A DNA stretch of 64,000 nt from Plasmodiophora brassicae (lineage: Eukaryota; Endomyxa: Phytomyxea; Phytomyxea; Plasmodiophorida), in the NCBI GenBank assembly GCA_036867785.1, contig CP145421.1:124001-188000 (forward strand). The letters are read 5' to 3'. Both the position numbers and the translations under genes were made by a program. Positions 60,480 through 64,000 of this stretch are shown here, in pieces. The notes under the pieces are model-generated. The model saw nothing but the letters and a program-made list of their open reading frames with translations, did not search any database and was not told the origin of the DNA. The stretch's first letter is position 1; each line of letters opens with the position of its first letter.

Positions 60480-62268
60480 CTACTGGCCGTTGACGATAGG
60501 GGCGGGTTCAACAAGGCCTTTGACGGTGGCGCCAGACACGGGCAGGACGAAGGCGGGCCATAGTTGACGATAGGGAGGGCCGCCGGGAGCGACAATCTCG
60601 AACATGGCCGCGTCGCCGACGTCGGCCGTGTACTGCGCCATCTTGAACCCGTTGATGGCCATCAGCAGCATGCGGAAGGCCAACGAGCACGCGCAGTAGT
60701 CGACGATTCGCAGCGTGCCGTTCGCCTTGTCGTCCTGGACGCCGTCGAACATGTCGTGGCAGGCGTCGCCGTGACGGAACCCGAGCCCATGCGCTCGCAG
60801 TTCGTCATAGAGCACAACGATGCCACTGATCGTTCGACGCTGGCGCCGTCCCGCCGGCATGCACAGCTGGGCGCGGGCAAGGCTCTTCGCCGTCCGCATC
60901 ACCTCGCTGATGTAGACGGCGTGGACCTTCTTGACGGTGCGTTGGAAGTCGCGGGCGCACCGGGAGAAGATCTGCGTTGCAAGGTTGCATACGGCCATGT
61001 CGCAGTCGAATTGGGTCGAGCATTCGGCGAGGGCGTTGCGCAACGGCATGGCCATGTCGCAGTGGAGAGTCGGGGCGGCGTGTTCCAGGGCGCGGGCGTT
61101 GAGCGCGATGGGCATTAGGCCTGCATCGGCACTCACCAGCGTCATGTTCTGCTCCAGTGCGTTGTGCAGGTCGGCCATCTGCTTGTCGCAATCCCGGTTG
61201 CGCTGGCCGATGTCGGCGCGTGCCGCCTGGAGAGCGTCTCGGGTTGTGGACAAATCACGATTCAGGTCAGCGACTTGACGTTGCGATTGCTGAAGGGCCT
61301 CGTCCAACGACATTTTCACCGCTTTACACTGGTCCCGCTCCGCTTGCAGCTGGCTCGTCGCGTTTGTATATGCCCTGGCAAGATGAGCCGCCTCCGCCTT
61401 GTGTCTCTCCGTGCCCGTTCGCTGTGCGGCCATGCGAGTCTGCCAGTCGCGCTCGACCTGGGCGCATCGGCTCTTCTGCTGGACGACCTCCTTCTGCAGC
61501 GATTCCACGTCGCGCTTCAACTGCTGAGCCTCCCTGTGCATCGACTCGGCATCGGTCTTCAACTGCCGGATATGCTCTATGGCACAGTCAGAAGACAGTG
61601 TACAGGGCGTCACGGGCAACCTGGCTCATACCGACGGGGCGCGGGACCTGGTCCCGAAGAGCGCAGCGAATGTTTGGGACGAGGACGGTGGCAAAGTAGT
61701 GCCTGTTCTCGTCAAAGATCAGTGCGGAATTCGAGCCCGATTCTTTGATGAACCACTGGAGCGTTTTCCAAGCGACGTTGGCCACGTCGTCAAACTTCTT
61801 CGTCGTATGCTGCCTGGCTCTACTACGGGTATAGAGGGCAGCGCCGTTGCTGCGAGCCATCAGACTTGCGAGAACGGCGAGAATCACCCATAACGAAAAC
61901 GTGGTGTGGCAGGAATCCAGTACGTTCGCCGATCGCGACAGGTCCATGACCCGCGCCTGTTGTAGCCGAATCAGTGCGTCAAGCAGCATGGAGTCCAGGA
62001 CCTTGAGATCCCGGTCTGCGTCCGTCGTTTCCAGCTGCCTGGCATCGAGGTGCGGGGCGCCCCAGATGATCTTGCCGAACATGGTCTGCCGCTCCACCGT
62101 ACGATACCACGATTCGGCAACGGCGAACGCGTCAATCAGGTGCAAGGGCCACGCGTCCGTCAGCAGCTCATGGGCGGCATCCTGATCGGGATCGTGCCCT
62201 GGCTGGACATACGTCGACACGGCGTGCACAATGTGCCCGACGAACGTCGACAGCGACATTGCCATCAT
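60480..62268 (-). CDS. 577-residue protein with a central coiled coil
   Basis: Exons 61632-62268 and 60480-61576 join over a 55-nt intron (GTATGAG to CCATAG) into exactly 577 codons plus stop. The N-terminal domain is globular (STFVGHIVHAVSTYV, ELLTDAWPLHLIDAF, ESWYRTVERQTMFGKIIWG) with one hydrophobic segment (FSLWVILAVLASLMA). The centre is a coiled coil (HIRQLKTDAESMHREAQQLK to RNRDCDKQMADLHNALEQ). The C-terminal part holds paired cysteines and a hydrophobic patch (RIVDYCACSLAFRMLLMAIN). No family recognised. Start at the ATG at 62268; two further ATGs follow within four codons. Confidence 0.7.
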
Positions 62269-62655
62269 CCCGCCGTTTGATTGCGTGCAATCGACGGCCG
62301 GCGGACGTCCGATGGACCGATGGACCGACGCTGGGAGGCGCAGGAACACCGGTCAACGCTGCCGGGCTGCATCCCGCCGGTCGCGTGACGCTTCGCCGCG
62401 GCTGTTGTACGGCGGCACCTGAGCAACTGCAGCAGATGCGCGGGGCAGTCGCGCACAGCCGTGTCTGCACACATGAGCTGCACTCGCGGCCAGTCGGAGC
62501 TGCACGTGAGCTGTAGGTAGTCGCAGTGGGCCGGAGCTGCACATGAGCGGCGGTGGGCTGCAATCGCGGCACGTGGGAGCCCGGCCCGGTGCACCACTGC
62601 ACGTCTGCACCCGACGTCACGGACGCCGTACCGTCGCGTCATTGCGCCGAACGTG
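62269..62655. promoter_or_regulatory. Divergent promoter, 577-residue gene and EXO5
   Basis: 387 bp between opposed start codons. Contains several GAGCTGCA/TGCAGCTC-type motifs (62460-62570) and ATGGACCG repeats near 62312. No TATA box seen. Confidence 0.45.
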
Positions 62656-63939
62656 ATGAGCGATGAGGACATCGAGGACGTGTTGCGCCTGAGGCCGCCG
62701 ATCGACCGGTTCCGATCGTCGCGAACGCTGTCGGTGACGGATGTCGCCAGCCAGGCCTGGTGCGAGATGCAGACAGGTGCGAACAGCTGCGGCTACCTGG
62801 GCGGCAGCCCGTTTTCAACATCGCGACAGCGTTCGGTTTGGAGCATCGGCGCGTACGAACGGCCGCGATGAGAGCCGGGGCGCGACGTCATAACGAACTG
62901 GAGCTCGAACTCCACAAGGTTCACAGGATCAATGTTGTAACTGCTGCCGACGTGTGGGCCGTTCGGCTTCTGGTACGTTGCCCCACGACACGCTATCGCT
63001 GCGCTAATCCATTCCCTGCAGAACGTCATGTTTGGCCTGGGTGCGCTCACTGCTCTATCGCGCCGTTATCTTGGCCGTTTCTGATTGAACCCGTAGAGGA
63101 GCTCGTTCAGCAAGGTCGTACGCGAGAGTTGCCTGTGTTCGGCTCGTTGCAGTCGTTAAGGAACCTGCCGAGGGAGTCGCCTAGCGACCCGCTCTGGGCG
63201 ATCGGTGTCATCGACCTGGTCGAATTCGGCGGTACGCCGCCCAGACCGGCAATCGTCGACACGAAAACGAGAACGGTGCCGTCGATGCCCGGATTCGCCC
63301 AGAAACGCTCGTCCCGCCTCCAAGTCGCCATCTACAAGGTCCTCTTCGATGGCCTGGCCAGCCATGATGCCGTGGCCTGGGCGCCGTCCATGCTGGCGTG
63401 GCACGATGTCGACCCGTTCACGCGACAGTTCAGCCACGACGTTGCCGATCAGTTACAACGACGCGATCTGCAAGGTTGCTCCTTGCTGGAGGTCGTGCAT
63501 GTCGCTCTGCAAATGTTCCGGGCGCTCGGGCCGAGCGGTGAGGAACTCAAGGTCGGTCGACTGTATTCTGCTCGTTCAGCTACCTAATTGACTTGTTTAG
63601 GTCGTGTATGAACACCAGAGCGATCGCCGCCTGCTTGGCGAAGATAATTGGCGGTTCAATAAGAACCATGTCGTATGTCGCACGAGAAACGTGAATCGTT
63701 TGCTCACCGTTGGACACGACTGTGTCGTAGGTTGGCGACACGTCATATTTCCTCGAGTTCTGGGAGGGGCTGCGACCCCCTGATGTTGTCCTGTGGGTCA
63801 CTCACAGAGCGGATTCGCTGTTGACGGTCTTGTGATGGCGCTGTTCAGGTCGGGAGAATCGTGGAAGTGCCGGATGTGTCAGTTCAGAGAAATGTGCCCG
63901 CACAGCCCGCTGGAAGACATGCGGCAGGACACTCCCTGA
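62656..63939 (+). CDS. EXO5: Exonuclease 5 (EXO5/Dem1 family)
   Basis: Seven exons, 62656-62776, 62830-62972, 63022-63040, 63097-63551, 63601-63672, 63731-63792 and 63849-63939, give 320 residues; introns are 49-58 nt. The third exon is only 19 nt. LSVTDVASQAWCEMQ carries the first cluster cysteine. Catalytic blocks are GARRHNELELE, TRELPVFG, GVIDLVEF and AIVDTKTRTVPS with RLQVAIYKVLFDGL, as in PD-(D/E)XK nucleases of the RecB/EXO5 type. YFLEFWEGLRPPD precedes ESWKCRMCQFREMC, the three remaining iron-sulfur cysteines. EXO5 is a single-strand DNA exonuclease in nuclear or mitochondrial genome maintenance. The splice pattern is supported by an unbroken frame and by recovery of all four cluster cysteines. 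Confidence 0.92.
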
Positions 63940-64000
63940 CGCGGGAACTTGCGCTCTGCGAGTTCACACACACCGATCGCGCTGCACGACGCCCCTGTCG

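Overview
This is eukaryotic DNA from a compact, GC-rich protist-like genome. Every gene whose splicing could be solved has very short GT-AG introns: 46 and 58 nt in the partial gene at the left edge, 50-65 nt in a RING-finger gene, and 49-78 nt in the right-hand housekeeping genes. The left half is packed with retrotransposons, a tyrosine-recombinase (Crypton-type) element and a tandem family of secreted ankyrin proteins. The best guess from this mix is a plasmodiophorid-like rhizarian parasite. That is an inference from gene style, not a proven assignment.

Layout. 1-533: 3' end of an unknown spliced gene. 709-6194: a DNA transposon with long terminal inverted repeats, its left arm split by a full-length Ty1/copia element (736-5165, 142-bp LTRs, target duplication CACTC). 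6312-7682: a small spliced gene whose last codons are cut off by a 900-bp Harbinger-like element. 7700-9210: fragments and minisatellites. 9212-14545: a chromodomain Ty3/gypsy element. 15032-15103: a tRNA-like gene. 15262-17586: two inverted copies of a miniature LTR element (TRIM). 18023-21940: a second, 5'-truncated chromodomain gypsy. 21955-24198: a copia deletion derivative. 24344-26700: a spliced Crypton-like element. 26701-28091: minisatellite plus a ~147-bp satellite. 28615-37552: low-density, partly decayed sequence holding a RING-finger gene, a seven-helix membrane protein, a two-exon gene and large inverted repeats. 38657-46685: five tandem ankyrin genes, at least two of them broken. 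46883-63939: gene-dense, mostly conserved block.

The conserved block encodes, in order: a proline iminopeptidase, a long coiled-coil protein, an IGHMBP2/SMUBP-2 helicase, a CUL1-type cullin, an RPEL-repeat plus RCC1-repeat fusion protein, a 577-residue coiled-coil protein and exonuclease 5. For all but the long coiled-coil protein I could place exon boundaries so that the summed coding length is an exact multiple of three. Gene pairs here are arranged divergently over about 390 bp (IGHMBP2/CUL1 and the 577-residue gene/EXO5) or convergently with an 81-bp gap (CUL1/RPEL-RCC1).

The observations I rate highest are the RPEL-RCC1 fusion (a possible actin-sensing beta-propeller protein); the tandem secreted ankyrin family with a shared cysteine-containing C-terminal tail; and a primer-binding site shared by four copia-type elements that matches the anticodon arm of tRNA-Asn, suggesting half-tRNA priming.
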